64,000 nucleotides of DNA from positions 1,736,001-1,800,000 of the forward strand of contig CAVRNR010000022.1 of the NCBI GenBank assembly GCA_963722575.1, written 5' to 3'. The notes under the pieces are model-generated. The model was not told where the DNA came from. It did no database searches and worked only from the letters and a program-made list of their open reading frames with translations. Position 1 is the stretch's first letter. The number at the start of each line of letters is the position of its first letter. The position numbers and the translations under genes were made by a program. Source of the stretch: Fen-178 sp963722575 (GTDB lineage Bacteria > Acidobacteriota > Terriglobia > Bryobacterales > Bryobacteraceae). Of this stretch, positions 1-9,081 are shown one piece after another.

Positions 1-1788
1 ATGTAGACATTCGAACCGGTGCTGCGGAGGCTATTGAAGGTATCGCCCCGCACCGCGACCGCGTAGTCCGGTACGCCGGAGAGCAACTGCGCCAGCGCGA
101 TCACCGGATCCTGTCCCGACTGATTGAAGAGCCACTCGCCGCGCGCGACGAAATCGAGATAGTTATTGACCTGGATCTTGCGGAGATCCGCTCCGAACTT
201 GAACTGGTGGCGGCCCCAGATCCAGGACAGGTTGTCGGACAGATCGGCGGTGGTGTCGTGGCGATCCTGCGGGTAATTGACCGGCTCGCCGATGCCTTCG
301 AAGGGGGGCAAGCTGACGTTGGGGACCCCCACATCCACCGGGTTGGTCAGCACATCGGGGAAGCCCAACTGACTGCTGACGTCCGTGCCGTAATGCTGCT
401 GAAAGGCGCCGGCGCGCATGCGATTGAATCCGAGGCGGAACTCGTTGGTGGCGCTGGGGGTGAACACGTGCGTCCAAGCCAGGCCGGCGTTCTGGCCGTT
501 GTTGAGGGTGTAACTGCCATAGCCGGGGAGGGTGGTAAATGCATTGACGGGATCGAAGGGGTTGAAGCGATTCTCGTCGAAGCGGGTGAAGTGAGCCGAG
601 ATGACGTCACCGCCGGTGGCGTGATGGTCCACCTTCGCCGTGGTCAGGTTTTCCGAATTGCGAATGACGGGAGACGAGACGAAGGTGTTGGAGTTCACCA
701 GGTCGGAGCCGACGTTGGCCGCGGGATACAGGTTGAATATGGCCAAGCCGGCCGGATTGATAAACGCGGCCGGAAGGGCGCCGAGGGCCTCCATTTTCTG
801 CATCTGAGAAGGCACCGTGGATTCCTGCGTGGCCGCCTGCCGTAACCGCAGACCCTCGTACGCGCCAAAAAAGAACGTTTTGTTCTTTCGGATGGGGCCA
901 CCGAGCGTTCCGCCGAACTGGTTGCGGTCGAAGCGCGGGATGTCGCCGCAGGCGCCCGGTACAGAGGCGGGAGTGCAGGCGGGAAAGTCGAAAAAGTTCT
1001 TAGCATCCATGTGCCGGTTGCGGAAGAACTCAAAGACGCCGCCGTGGAACTCATTGGAGCCGCTCTTGAGAATGACGTTGACCTGAGCGCCGCCGCTGCG
1101 GCCGAACTCGGCGGAGTAGTCGCTGGATTGCACCTTGAACTCCTGAATGGCGTCGATGGAGGGCAGGGCCACGTACTGGTTGATGTAGGGGTCGTTGTTG
1201 TCGACGCCATCGAGAAGGAAGTTGTTCGACTGTTCGCGGGCGCCATTGACGCTGATGGCTCCTCCCTGGGTGGAGTTTTGCGATCCTTCCGTGGCCGAGT
1301 GGCTTCCGGGGACCAGCAGCGCGAAGGATAGGAAATTGCGCTCGTTCAAGGGCAACTCGCGCACTTGTCGTCCATTGAGCACCTGGCCCAGGGTCGACGT
1401 GTCCGTCTGCACCAGCGGAGGCGTGTCCTTGACCTCGACCTCACTAGCGACCGGACCGATTTCGAGCGCGAAATCCACGCGCACGGTCCGATCAACGTCC
1501 AGAGCGACATCGCTGTAGAAACTCTTGTGGAACCCAGACTTTTCCACCGAGACGCGATACCGGCCCACCGGCAGGAGAGCGACCGTGTAGTCGCCATCTT
1601 CGTTGGTTCGTGTATCGCGCGTGGCGTTGGTGTCCATCTCAAGCACAGTGATTTTGGCTTGCGGAACGACAGCCCTGGACGGATCAATCACCGTGCCGGT
1701 GATGGTTCCGGTGGGACCGGCTGCAAAGAGCGGAACGACTAGCAATCTGAACGGCAGGGGGGGTCAGTAACAGCCATCGAAGAACCAT
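1..1788 (-). CDS. TonB-dependent Oar-like outer-membrane receptor, C-terminus beyond window, frameshifted signal peptide
   Basis: The minus-strand frame running off position 1 encodes an N-terminal carboxypeptidase-regulatory-like (CarboxypepD_reg) domain, with 'GTITGTVIDPS' followed by 'DGDYTVALLPVGRYRVSVEKSG'-type beta-sandwich sequence. A TonB plug-like region follows ('RELPLNERNFLSFALLVPG', 'LLDGVDNNDPY', 'EFGRSGGAQVNVILKSG') and then the start of the beta barrel. This is the large receptor type abundant in Acidobacteria and thought to import oligosaccharides or peptides. A hydrophobic leader starts at ATG 1788 but is out of frame with the mature protein. A run of seven G (1757-1763) separates the two frames, and removing one base restores a continuous signal peptide. 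The barrel C-terminus is outside the window. The family call is firm; the substrate is unknown. Confidence 0.85.
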
Positions 1789-2018
1789 ATTGTTCTCCCC
1801 AGCGGCCAAGGACCGCACCGGGTTGCGGCCGAAGCCAAAACGGGTTCGCTGGGATCGGGCGCCCATCAGCCGCTAGCCGACCAGGCACGACGCGCTCCTC
1901 AGCCTATCGCGAAATAACGACGTAGTGTGCGGCGCCCAGGTTTCATGAAAACCGCGGCAGACGATGACAGCCGGCGCGCGGCGGTCATTCGGGCGAAACA
2001 TATTACACTAAAACCGGA

Positions 2019-2690
2019 ATGCCGAAAGCGGTTTGCCTGTTGAGCGGGGGCCTGGACTCCTCCACCTGCCTGGCGCTGGCGCGTCGCGAGGGGTACGCCT
2101 GCTATGCCCTCTCGTTCGACTACGGGCAGCGCCACAAGATCGAACTGGAAGCGGCCGGACGCGTGGCGGCCAGCATCGGGGTGGAACGGCACCTGGTGGC
2201 GCAGATTGGCCTGGACGCGTTCGGCGGCTCGGCGCTCACGGGCGATATCGCCGTGCCCAAGGCGCGCTCCACGGCGGAGATGAGCCAGGGCATCCCGGTG
2301 ACCTACGTTCCCGCGCGCAATACCATTTTCCTTTCCTTCGCGCTGGCGTGGGCGGAGGTGCTGGAAAGCTCGGATGTCTTCATCGGGGTGAACGCCCTCG
2401 ATTACTCGGGCTATCCGGACTGCCGGCCCGAATACATCGAAGCCTATGAGCGCATGGCCAACCTGGCGACCAGGGCGGGGGTGGAGGGGCGCACGCGGCT
2501 CAAGATCCATACGCCGCTGATGCGCCTGACCAAGGCTCAAATTGTGAAGCTGGGGCACGAGCTGGGGCTGGATTTCAGCCTGACCTTCAGTTGCTACGAT
2601 CCCGGGCCGGAGGGCCGGCCGTGCGGCCAGTGCGACGCATGCCTGTTGCGCCGCAAAGGCTTCCAAGAGGCGGGAATTGAAGATCGCTGA
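2019..2690 (+). CDS. queC: 7-cyano-7-deazaguanine synthase QueC
   Basis: This 223-residue enzyme converts 7-carboxy-7-deazaguanine to preQ0 using ATP and ammonia in queuosine/7-deazaguanine biosynthesis. The PP-loop SGGLDSS is at residues 9-15. The zinc-binding cysteines are C192, C202, C205 and C208 near the C-terminus, in the spacing typical of QueC. Length matches the family. The stop codon lies inside the next gene, queE, with a 14-base overlap that suggests translational coupling. The gene is divergent from the TonB receptor across about 230 bases, where I saw no preQ1 riboswitch. No other queuosine gene is in the window. Confidence 0.95.
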   Translation: MPKAVCLLSGGLDSSTCLALARREGYACYALSFDYGQRHKIELEAAGRVAASIGVERHLVAQIGLDAFGGSALTGDIAVPKARSTAEMSQGIPVTYVPARNTIFLSFALAWAEVLESSDVFIGVNALDYSGYPDCRPEYIEAYERMANLATRAGVEGRTRLKIHTPLMRLTKAQIVKLGHELGLDFSLTFSCYDPGPEGRPCGQCDACLLRRKGFQEAGIEDR

Positions 2691-3348
2691 GCTGTTTTAC
2701 TCGATTCAAGGCGAAGGCTCGCTGGTGGGTGTGCCCTCGGTGTTCATCCGCACCAGCGGATGCAACCTGCGGTGCGCGTGGTGCGACACGCCGTACACCT
2801 CGTGGCAGCCCGAGGGCGCGGATCTGACGCTCGGCCAGATTGTGGATGAGGTGAAGGCGCACCCGGCCAGGCACGTGGTGGTGACCGGCGGCGAGCCGAT
2901 GATCGCGCCCGAAATCGTTCCGCTCACCGAGCGGCTGCGCGAGCTGGGCTGGCACATCACCATCGAAACCGCCGGGACGGTGGTTCAGCCGGTGGCCTGC
3001 GACCTGATGAGCATCAGCCCCAAGCTCGCCAATTCCACGCCCACCGGCGGCTGGGCCTCGCAGCACGACCGCCTGCGCATCCAGTTGGAAGTGCTGTTGG
3101 AGTTGATGGGCCGCTACCCGTATCAACTCAAATTCGTGATCGAAACACCCGGCGATCTGGATGAGGTGCGGGCGCTGATCGGAACGTTGGGGGCGGATCG
3201 CAGCCGCGTGATTCTGATGCCCGAGGGCACGGACCGTAATCGGCTGCGCGAGCGCGCGGTGTGGCTGGCCGAAATCTGCAAGCGGGAGGGTTTCCGCTTC
3301 AGCCCGCGCCTGCACGTGGATCTGTGGGGCAACCGGCGAGGGGTGTAG
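2677..3348 (+). CDS. queE: 7-carboxy-7-deazaguanine synthase QueE (radical SAM)
   Basis: QueE is a radical-SAM enzyme that contracts the ring of 6-carboxy-tetrahydropterin to 7-carboxy-7-deazaguanine, the substrate of QueC. The cluster-binding cysteines C29, C33 and C36 lie in 'SGCNLRCAWCDT', and the SAM-binding TGGEP motif is near residue 70. The start used is TTG at 2677, which directly precedes the conserved 'KIAELFYSIQGEG' N-terminus and overlaps queC. No nearer ATG keeps that conserved sequence. Length (223 aa) is normal. Confidence 0.93.
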   Translation: MKIAELFYSIQGEGSLVGVPSVFIRTSGCNLRCAWCDTPYTSWQPEGADLTLGQIVDEVKAHPARHVVVTGGEPMIAPEIVPLTERLRELGWHITIETAGTVVQPVACDLMSISPKLANSTPTGGWASQHDRLRIQLEVLLELMGRYPYQLKFVIETPGDLDEVRALIGTLGADRSRVILMPEGTDRNRLRERAVWLAEICKREGFRFSPRLHVDLWGNRRGV

Positions 3349-3355
3349 GGTAGCA

Positions 3356-3374
3356 CCGGCGACAAGATCGCCGG
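3356..3374. repeat. REP-like palindrome, CCGGCG family, copy A
   Basis: CCGGCGA and TCGCCGG arms flank the loop CAAGA in the gap between queE and the GH43-like gene. The identical 19-base sequence recurs at 49577-49595. There is no T-run, so it is not a classical intrinsic terminator. Confidence 0.6.
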
Positions 3375-3404
3375 CGGTACCAAGTGCGGTAAACTGGCGT
3401 CGGT

Positions 3405-4505
3405 ATGCAGCGAAAATGGCTCTGGCTGGCCGCAGCCGCCGCGGTGATGGCTGGCGCGCAAGATCCGCAGAGGCCGCCGGGGCCGGTAGTGGCGCCGTCG
3501 AACCTGAAGCCCGGCTCCGGGATCAGCGGACCCGGGGCCACGCCCAACGATTCCCGCGCCAGATGGGTGGCCATGAACCGAAGCGCCACCGGTTCCGTCG
3601 TGAAACAGGGTCTCATCCCCGACATCAAGCCGCTGATGGACATTCAGATGCGCGACACTGTCATCCGCATCGGCGGCGATGGCATGTACTACTTGACGGG
3701 TTCCACGGGCGAGGACATCTGGGACCACAACGATGGCGTGGAACTGTGGCGTTCTGCCGATCTAAAGAAATGGGATTACCTCGGGCTGGTGTGGAGTTTT
3801 GAGAAGGACGGCACATGGGAACGGCCGTGGCGCTGGTATCGCAAGCCCGTGCGCGCGCTATGGGCGCCGGAATTCCATTACATCAAGCGGCTGAAGAACT
3901 ACTTCATCACGTTGAGCATGCCGCCCGGCGACCGCGGCATTCTGAAGAGCGCGACCGGCAAGCCCGAGGGGCCGTACGTCAACGCGCTGGCCAACGACGG
4001 CAAGCTCGACGGCGACATCGACGCCTCTCTGTTCGAGGACGACGACGGCACGGTGTACCTGGTTTACGGCGGCGGCTTGATCGCCCGCATGAAGGACGAC
4101 ATGAGCGGGCTGGCCGAAGATCCGAAGAAGCCCGCGCTACTGGATCCCGATACCAACCCGGCTCACCACGCGGACACTTGCGCGTCGCGCCGGCAATGCT
4201 CGGATATCGGCCACGAAGGCGCTTGTCTGTTCAAGCGCAATGGCAAGTATTACTTGACCGCGGCCGATACCTATGAAGGCCGGTACAGCAGCATGGCCGC
4301 TATATCGGATCGCATTTATGGCCCGTACAAATGGCGCCACGAAGCGGTTCCTTCGGGCGGCGGCACCGATTACTTTGAGGATAAGCAAGGGAATTGGTGG
4401 GACTGTTTCTTCGGCAACGACAATCAAGCGCCCTTCCGGGAGAAGCCGGCCATGGTCGCCGTCGAATTCGATCGGGATGGAAAGATTCACCCCGTCAGGC
4501 GGTGA
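3405..4505 (+). CDS. secreted glycoside hydrolase, GH43-like five-bladed propeller
   Basis: A 366-residue protein with a short signal peptide ('LWLAAAAAVMAGAQ') followed by a GH43-type beta-propeller. GH43 enzymes usually act on xylan, arabinan or related plant polysaccharides. Blade motifs are visible: 'MYYLTGST' with 'ELWRSADLKKWDYLG', 'WAPEFHYIKRLKNYF', 'DIDASLFEDDDGTVYLVYG' (an acidic DASLFEDDDG of the type carrying a catalytic or pKa-modulating Asp) and 'GHEGACLFKRNGKYYLTAAD', whose Glu is a plausible general acid. It is not adjacent to a sugar transporter. Substrate cannot be deduced from sequence alone. GH117 or another clan GH-F-like propeller is the main alternative. Confidence 0.8.
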   Translation: MQRKWLWLAAAAAVMAGAQDPQRPPGPVVAPSNLKPGSGISGPGATPNDSRARWVAMNRSATGSVVKQGLIPDIKPLMDIQMRDTVIRIGGDGMYYLTGSTGEDIWDHNDGVELWRSADLKKWDYLGLVWSFEKDGTWERPWRWYRKPVRALWAPEFHYIKRLKNYFITLSMPPGDRGILKSATGKPEGPYVNALANDGKLDGDIDASLFEDDDGTVYLVYGGGLIARMKDDMSGLAEDPKKPALLDPDTNPAHHADTCASRRQCSDIGHEGACLFKRNGKYYLTAADTYEGRYSSMAAISDRIYGPYKWRHEAVPSGGGTDYFEDKQGNWWDCFFGNDNQAPFREKPAMVAVEFDRDGKIHPVRR

Positions 4506-4509
4506 TGGC

Positions 4510-5433
4510 ATGTTTTCGGCGTCATACGATACGACCACCAAAGTCATTTCCGGTGCCGTCCCGGTTGTGTTTCTGGCGATCGTGGTGGCCACCCACAGCG
4601 TGGTGGCGGGATGTCTTTGCGCCCTGATCTTGATTGGGGCGTATGCCTGGTCGCCAAGGGGCTACGCGGTTTCGGGCGGGTGCATCGAAGTGAATCGGCT
4701 GATTGGAAACGCACGCATCCCGCTCGATGGCATTCGTCAGGCCAGACGCGCCACCGCGGATGACTTCCGGGGCTGCATCAGGTTATTCGGCAACGGCGGG
4801 TTGTTCGGCTACTATGGCCTGTTTCGAACGTCGAAACTCGGGAAATCCACCTGGTATGTCACCAACCGCGGCAAGGCGGTGGTGGTCGTCACCGGCGCAA
4901 AGACGGCGCTGTTCAGCCCCGACGACGTGGAGGGCTTCATAGCAGCCATCGGGGCGCCCGCCGCCGCGGTCTCCGTGATTCAAGACGGCGGGAGCCGGCC
5001 CGGCACGCTGATAGGCGTCGCCATAGGAATCGTGGCGGCTGCGGTAGCGGCGTTCGCCATGTTGTACTCGCCCGGCCCTCCCAGTTATACCCTGACCCCG
5101 GAGTCACTGACGATCCATGACAGGTTCTATCCAGTCACCTTGAATGCCGCCAGCGTGGATGTCGAGCACGTCCGTGTTATCGATTTGGATGTTGACAGGG
5201 AGTGGCGGCCCACCGAGCGCACCAACGGGTTCGCCAATTCGTACTACCGCTCCGGGTGGTTCCGGGTGGCCAGCGGCAAGACCGTTCGCATGTACCGGGC
5301 CGGCGGCACGCGCCTGGTGCTGCTGCCACCGAAAGGCGATGGCGCCGCCGTTCTGCTCGAAACCAGGGAGCCGAAGAGATTCGTGGTTGAGGTGCGGGAG
5401 AAGTGGGGCAGGCAGTTTGCGCAAGGTAGATGA
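4510..5433 (+). CDS. membrane protein with bacterial PH-like domain
   Basis: About 307 residues from ATG 4510, the first in-frame ATG after the stop of the GH43-like gene; extending the frame further upstream would overlap that gene by more than 200 bases. Two N-terminal hydrophobic helices ('VISGAVPVVFLAIVVATHSVV', 'LCALILIGAYAW') precede a PH-like beta domain. A third membrane segment ('TLIGVAIGIVAAAVAAFAML') precedes a second PH-like domain containing 'NGFANSYYRSGWFRVASG' and 'LLPPKGDGAAVLLET', resembling the bacterial PH domain families found next to membrane helices. No enzymatic motif is seen. Function unknown; the topology suggests a membrane-anchored scaffold or sensor. Confidence 0.65.
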   Translation: MFSASYDTTTKVISGAVPVVFLAIVVATHSVVAGCLCALILIGAYAWSPRGYAVSGGCIEVNRLIGNARIPLDGIRQARRATADDFRGCIRLFGNGGLFGYYGLFRTSKLGKSTWYVTNRGKAVVVVTGAKTALFSPDDVEGFIAAIGAPAAAVSVIQDGGSRPGTLIGVAIGIVAAAVAAFAMLYSPGPPSYTLTPESLTIHDRFYPVTLNAASVDVEHVRVIDLDVDREWRPTERTNGFANSYYRSGWFRVASGKTVRMYRAGGTRLVLLPPKGDGAAVLLETREPKRFVVEVREKWGRQFAQGR

Positions 5434-5478
5434 CGAGAGGAAAATGCGTCTGTCCCCTTTTTGCTAAGCTAATGCTGA

Positions 5479-5934
5479 ATGACAGTCGATGAGATCCGTG
5501 AACTGATCAACCTGGCGGCCGAAACCGGGATTGCGGAACTGGAGGTGCAGCGCGGCGAGAACCGCGTCCGCATACGCCGCGCTGCTTTCGCGGCGCCCCA
5601 GGAATTCGCCGTCGCTCCCGCCCCCGCCGCCCCGCCGCCTCCGCCGTCCGAAACTCCCCAGGACAAGGGCGTCGACCAGCCCGCCGACGCCAACCTGACG
5701 CTGGTGAAATCTCCCATCGTGGGCACCTTCTACGAGGCCGCTTCGCCCGGCGCGGCGCCGTTCGTCCGGGTGGGCGAGCGCGTCCAGCCGGGCAAGGTGC
5801 TGTGCATCATCGAGTCCATGAAGCTGATGAATGAGATCGAGGCCGAAACCTCCGGCATCATCGACAGCAAGCTCGTCATGAACGGGCAGCCGGTGGAGTA
5901 CGGGGAGGCCCTGTTTGCCATCCGTGCGGTTTAG
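5479..5934 (+). CDS. accB: biotin carboxyl carrier protein of acetyl-CoA carboxylase
   Basis: AccB is the 151-residue carrier subunit of acetyl-CoA carboxylase, the first committed step of fatty-acid synthesis. The C-terminal biotinyl domain carries the ESMKLMNEI motif with the biotinylated Lys at about residue 115. It is preceded by the usual Ala/Pro-rich linker (about residues 38-65). The N-terminal 'TVDEIRELINLAAETGIAELEVQ' helix is typical of AccB. The last codons overlap the start of accC, as expected for an accBC operon. Confidence 0.95.
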   Translation: MTVDEIRELINLAAETGIAELEVQRGENRVRIRRAAFAAPQEFAVAPAPAAPPPPPSETPQDKGVDQPADANLTLVKSPIVGTFYEAASPGAAPFVRVGERVQPGKVLCIIESMKLMNEIEAETSGIIDSKLVMNGQPVEYGEALFAIRAV

Positions 5935-7291
5935 CAAGGTTCTCATCGCCAATCGGGGCGAGATTGCCGTACGGGTCATCGCCGCTTGCAAGGAATTGGG
6001 AATCCAGACGGTGGCCGTCTACTCGGAAGCGGACCGTTACAGCTCACACGTGCGTTTTGCCGACCAGGCCATCTGCATCGGCCCGGCCAAGAGCGCCCGC
6101 AGCTACCTGGACACCGCCTCCATCATCAGCGCCGCGGAAATCACCAACGTGGACGCCATCCATCCGGGCTACGGCTTCCTGAGCGAAAACGCGGGCTTCG
6201 CCGAGGTATGCGAAGCCTCCCGAATCAAGTTCATTGGGCCGCGGCCCGAGGTGATCCGGCTGATGGGGGTGAAGGAGCGCGCCCGCGCGTTCATGCGGGA
6301 GATGGGCGTGCCCATACTGCCCGGTTCGGCGGGGGTCCTTAAGAGCCCCGAGGAGGGGCTGGCAGTGGCCGCCGGGATCGGTTATCCCGTTATTCTCAAG
6401 GCCTCCGCGGGCGGCGGCGGACGCGGCATGCGCGTGGTCAGCCGGGCGGAGGATCTGCCACCGCTGTTTGCGCAGGCGCAGCACGAGGCCGGCGCCGCGT
6501 TCAGCTCGGCCGACGTGTACCTGGAGAAATTCATTGCCGCGCCGCGGCACATCGAATTCCAGATTCTCGGCGACGAACACGGCAACGTGGAGATCCTGGG
6601 CGAGCGCGAGTGCACCATCCAGCGCCGCCATCAGAAGCTGCTGGAGGAGTCGCCGTCGCCCGCGGTCAACGACCGGCAGCGCGCCGAAATTGCCACTGCC
6701 CTAAGAAGAGCCATCGCCGCCGCCGGGTATTCCAACGCCGGCACGGTGGAGTTCCTGATGGATGAGAGCGGCGAGTTGTACTTCATCGAGGTCAACGCGC
6801 GGGTGCAGGTGGAGCACCCGGTCACCGAATTCGTGACCGGCATCGACATCGTCAAGAGCCAGATCCGCATCGCGCAGGGCGAGCGGCTGGCGGAGATCCT
6901 GCCCGGCCCCATCGAGCTGCGCGGGCATGCCATCGAGTGCCGTATCAACGCCGAGAACCCCGAGACGTTCGTGCCCTCGCCGGGCCGCATCACGGGCTTC
7001 CACGTGCCCGGCGGCATCGGCGTGCGCGTGGACACATTCGCCTACACCGATTGCGTGATTCCGCCGTACTACGATTCGCTGGTGGCCAAGCTCATCGCAT
7101 ACGGCTCCGATCGTGGCGAGGCCATCCGGCGCATGCGCCGCGCGCTCGATATGTTCATCGTGGAGGGGATTCACACGTCGATACCGCTGCATCGGCGGAT
7201 TCTCGACGACCCCGATTTTCAGGCCGGCCGCTTCGACACGAATTTCATCAAGAGATTCCCGCCGTCTGGCCGGTCCGGGGCCGCGGAGTAG
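5924..7291 (+). CDS. accC: biotin carboxylase subunit of acetyl-CoA carboxylase
   Basis: A 455-residue ATP-grasp enzyme that carboxylates biotin on AccB. The N-terminal 'VLIANRGEIAVRVI', the glycine-rich ATP loop 'KASAGGGGRGMRVV', the 'GTVEFLMDE' and 'EVNARVQVEHPVTE' metal/bicarbonate region and the C-terminal biotin-carboxylase domain are all present at full length. I place the start at GTG 5924, which begins 'VRFSKVLIANRGE'. An upstream in-frame TTG at 5915 would add three residues. It overlaps accB by 11 bases. accA and accD are not in the window. Confidence 0.95.
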   Translation: MRFSKVLIANRGEIAVRVIAACKELGIQTVAVYSEADRYSSHVRFADQAICIGPAKSARSYLDTASIISAAEITNVDAIHPGYGFLSENAGFAEVCEASRIKFIGPRPEVIRLMGVKERARAFMREMGVPILPGSAGVLKSPEEGLAVAAGIGYPVILKASAGGGGRGMRVVSRAEDLPPLFAQAQHEAGAAFSSADVYLEKFIAAPRHIEFQILGDEHGNVEILGERECTIQRRHQKLLEESPSPAVNDRQRAEIATALRRAIAAAGYSNAGTVEFLMDESGELYFIEVNARVQVEHPVTEFVTGIDIVKSQIRIAQGERLAEILPGPIELRGHAIECRINAENPETFVPSPGRITGFHVPGGIGVRVDTFAYTDCVIPPYYDSLVAKLIAYGSDRGEAIRRMRRALDMFIVEGIHTSIPLHRRILDDPDFQAGRFDTNFIKRFPPSGRSGAAE

Positions 7292-7296
7292 CAACC

Positions 7297-7326
7297 CACC
7301 GGCAAAAAGCGACCGCCGGCGCTACT
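7297..7326 (-). repeat. REP-like palindrome, CCGGCG family, copy B
   Basis: Read on the minus strand this is GTAGCGCCGGCGGTC, an A/T-containing loop, then GCCGGTGG. It closely matches copies at 47689-47720 and 58200-58226. It sits at the convergent junction of accC and the next gene. Confidence 0.5.
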
Positions 7327-8092
7327 CGGGAAACGGCCGCCCCACAATCGGGACCGAGGAACCGCTCTTCGGTTTGTCCGCCTCGGGTGCCGGCGACGCT
7401 GATGCCCGGGGCGCCTGGTAGTTTCCAAAATTGAGTTCGCTTTCGTTGAAGGTGAGCGAGCGGTCGAGCAGCATCTCGATGGTGGTGCCCTTGGCCAGGA
7501 CGGCGTCCGGGCCCCGCGTCAGCAGCACGCCGGCCATGCCAGCCGCGGCGCCCGCCGCGGCGCCGATGCCCGCGCCCATGCCCAGGTGACCCGCGGCGTT
7601 GCCCGCGATCATGCCCACCGACCCTCCCGCGGCCGTCGCCTCGCCCACCGTGCGGGCATCCCCGGCCTTGTTGCCCTCGCTCTTCACTTTGCCTTCGGCG
7701 CGGTCCAGTTCTTCGTTCGAGCCGCCGTCCATACCGCCAATCCGCGCTCGAAAATCGCGCGTCACGCCGTTGGGCAAGGTCAACGAGTCGAAGCGCACGT
7801 ACAGTTCGCCGCGCCCCTTCACCCGGCCCGGCTTCCTGATTTCGGTCACGGTACCGATTACGTAGCTGCCCACCGGAATGACGATCCGTCCGTCCGCCAG
7901 AATCGGAAACGCGGTCTCGAGATACACGCGATCGCCCACGGCCGAGTGCTTGGTGCTGATGCTGTTGATGAGGCTCAACGGCACCTTGGTACCGGCAGTG
8001 ACGGTATACTCGGCGGCCGGCGGCGCGTCCTGCGCCAGGCACACCACTCCCGCCGCTACAAAACTCAATGCCAGCAAAGGCCGTAGGGACAT
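7322..8092 (-). CDS. secreted TrbI/VirB10-like beta-barrel protein with glycine zipper
   Basis: A 256-residue exported protein. ATG 8092 is preferred because a GAGGAG ribosome site lies just upstream; GTG 8107 is an alternative start. The signal peptide is 'LLALSFVAAGVVCLAQ'. The mature part resembles the TrbI/VirB10 beta domain seen in many acidobacterial exported proteins ('AGTKVPLSLINSISTK', 'RVYLETAFPILADGRIVIPVGS'). An Ala/Gly-rich glycine-zipper segment near residues 155-190 ('GMGAGIGAAAGAAAGMAGVL') could span or associate with a membrane. No conjugation genes are nearby, so a role in conjugation is unlikely. Function unknown. Confidence 0.6.
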   Translation of the reverse strand: MSLRPLLALSFVAAGVVCLAQDAPPAAEYTVTAGTKVPLSLINSISTKHSAVGDRVYLETAFPILADGRIVIPVGSYVIGTVTEIRKPGRVKGRGELYVRFDSLTLPNGVTRDFRARIGGMDGGSNEELDRAEGKVKSEGNKAGDARTVGEATAAGGSVGMIAGNAAGHLGMGAGIGAAAGAAAGMAGVLLTRGPDAVLAKGTTIEMLLDRSLTFNESELNFGNYQAPRASASPAPEADKPKSGSSVPIVGRPFPE

Positions 8093-8125
8093 CAATATAC
8101 TCCTCACCTGATTCTAGTACCGCCA

Positions 8126-8145
8126 GGGCAAGCTAAAGCATGCCC
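8126..8145. repeat. dispersed hairpin, GGGCA...TGCCC family, copy 1
   Basis: The 20-base sequence GGGCAAGCTAAAGCATGCCC folds with arms GGGCA/TGCCC and inner GC/GC around a TAAA loop. The same 20 bases, followed by the same CACC, occur at 25215-25234 between gyrB and dnaN. Confidence 0.65.
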
Positions 8146-8200
8146 CACCTTGCAGCCTATATACTTAACGTTTCTAATCCGGATAAAGTTGCGCGCCTGC

Positions 8201-8985
8201 TTAGGGCATCGCCAGTTTCAGGCCTGTCGGACTGGATTGGTCCGCAATCGCCACGCGGATTTCCGGGTCCGTGCCCAGATTGCCCGGCAGGACCAAGTTA
8301 ATCTGGTAAAGCCCCGCCGAGCCGGGGGTCAGGCCCGCATACAGGATGCTCGCTGGATCGATGGCCGTCCCGCCCAGGTACACCTTCAGATCGCTTAGCT
8401 TCTGAATCACCGCCGCACTCTGGGGGATCGCGCCGGGGGCCGGATTGGGCTGAGTCCTCCCTAACCCGCAGGCGTAGACCACGATGATCTCGCCTGCCTG
8501 CGCCGGCGAATTGGGCGCAATCAAGGAATTATCGAGGTGCGCGGCGATGGCGTAGCCGTCGGCAGTCTGAAACAGCGCGGGCGCCGCATCCACCAGTGTC
8601 ACGGTGACCTCCGGCCCGGTTACCCCTTCGCGGACGACCCGGATCTTCACATCCCCGTCGAGTTGGTTGCCGGGAACCAGGAAATTGACCTGGGCGTCCG
8701 AGACATACAGCAGCGGCGCCGGGTACCCCCCCCCTCCCCTACCCCCACGAGGACTTGGGTGCCGTTGAGTGCCGTCGGCAAGGTGTTGTTGACGATATCG
8801 GCAGCCGTCACCCCCTGGCTCGACCACGCCAGGCCCGAGCCGAAGATGCTGACGATGGAATTCGGCGCGAATGGGCCGGGGGCATAATTCGATCCGTTGA
8901 CCATGCTGTCCGCGGAATAAACAGGCGCTTGTCCCCAAGCGGCGTTGGCGAGCAGCAGGGCGAGGAGCAACCACGTTCGTAGCAT
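8201..8985 (-). pseudogene. secreted protein with Solibacter-type C-terminal domain, frameshifted in a G/C run
   Basis: Two overlapping minus-strand frames together give one protein. The first frame (from ATG 8985) supplies a signal peptide ('LLLALLLANAAWGQ') and 'NYAPGPFAPNSIVSIFGSGLA'. The second supplies 'YPAPLLYVSDAQVNFLVPG' through 'GLYQINLVLPGNLG'. This arrangement is the domain described from Solibacter and abundant there (TIGR03437 type), here making up nearly the whole protein. The frames switch inside a run of nine C (8726-8734, G on the coding strand). One base more, or two fewer, would restore one reading frame of about 260 residues. It could be a sequencing error, a switchable tract or a real lesion. 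It is divergent from the ADOP permease. Confidence 0.75.
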
Positions 8986-9081
8986 TTATATGTAGTGCCC
9001 GCCAGACCGCAAAAATCTCGCAAGATTCCGAGGACGGAACACGCGGGTGCGCGTCTGCGTATTAGCTCAAGAGACGCCACT

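Noticed and set aside
1789..2018. preQ1 riboswitch before queC
   Set aside because: No preQ1 aptamer-like hairpin with a C-rich loop and A-rich tail is visible.
2019..3348. queC-queE as part of a 7-deazaguanine DNA-modification (dpd) island linked to the PurZ-like module
   Set aside because: No dpdA or other dpd genes are present, the two loci are about 15 kb apart, and queC-queE fit ordinary queuosine synthesis.
7322..8092. Conjugation (VirB10/TrbI) locus
   Set aside because: The protein stands alone, with no other type IV secretion genes; similar lone exported proteins are common in Acidobacteria.
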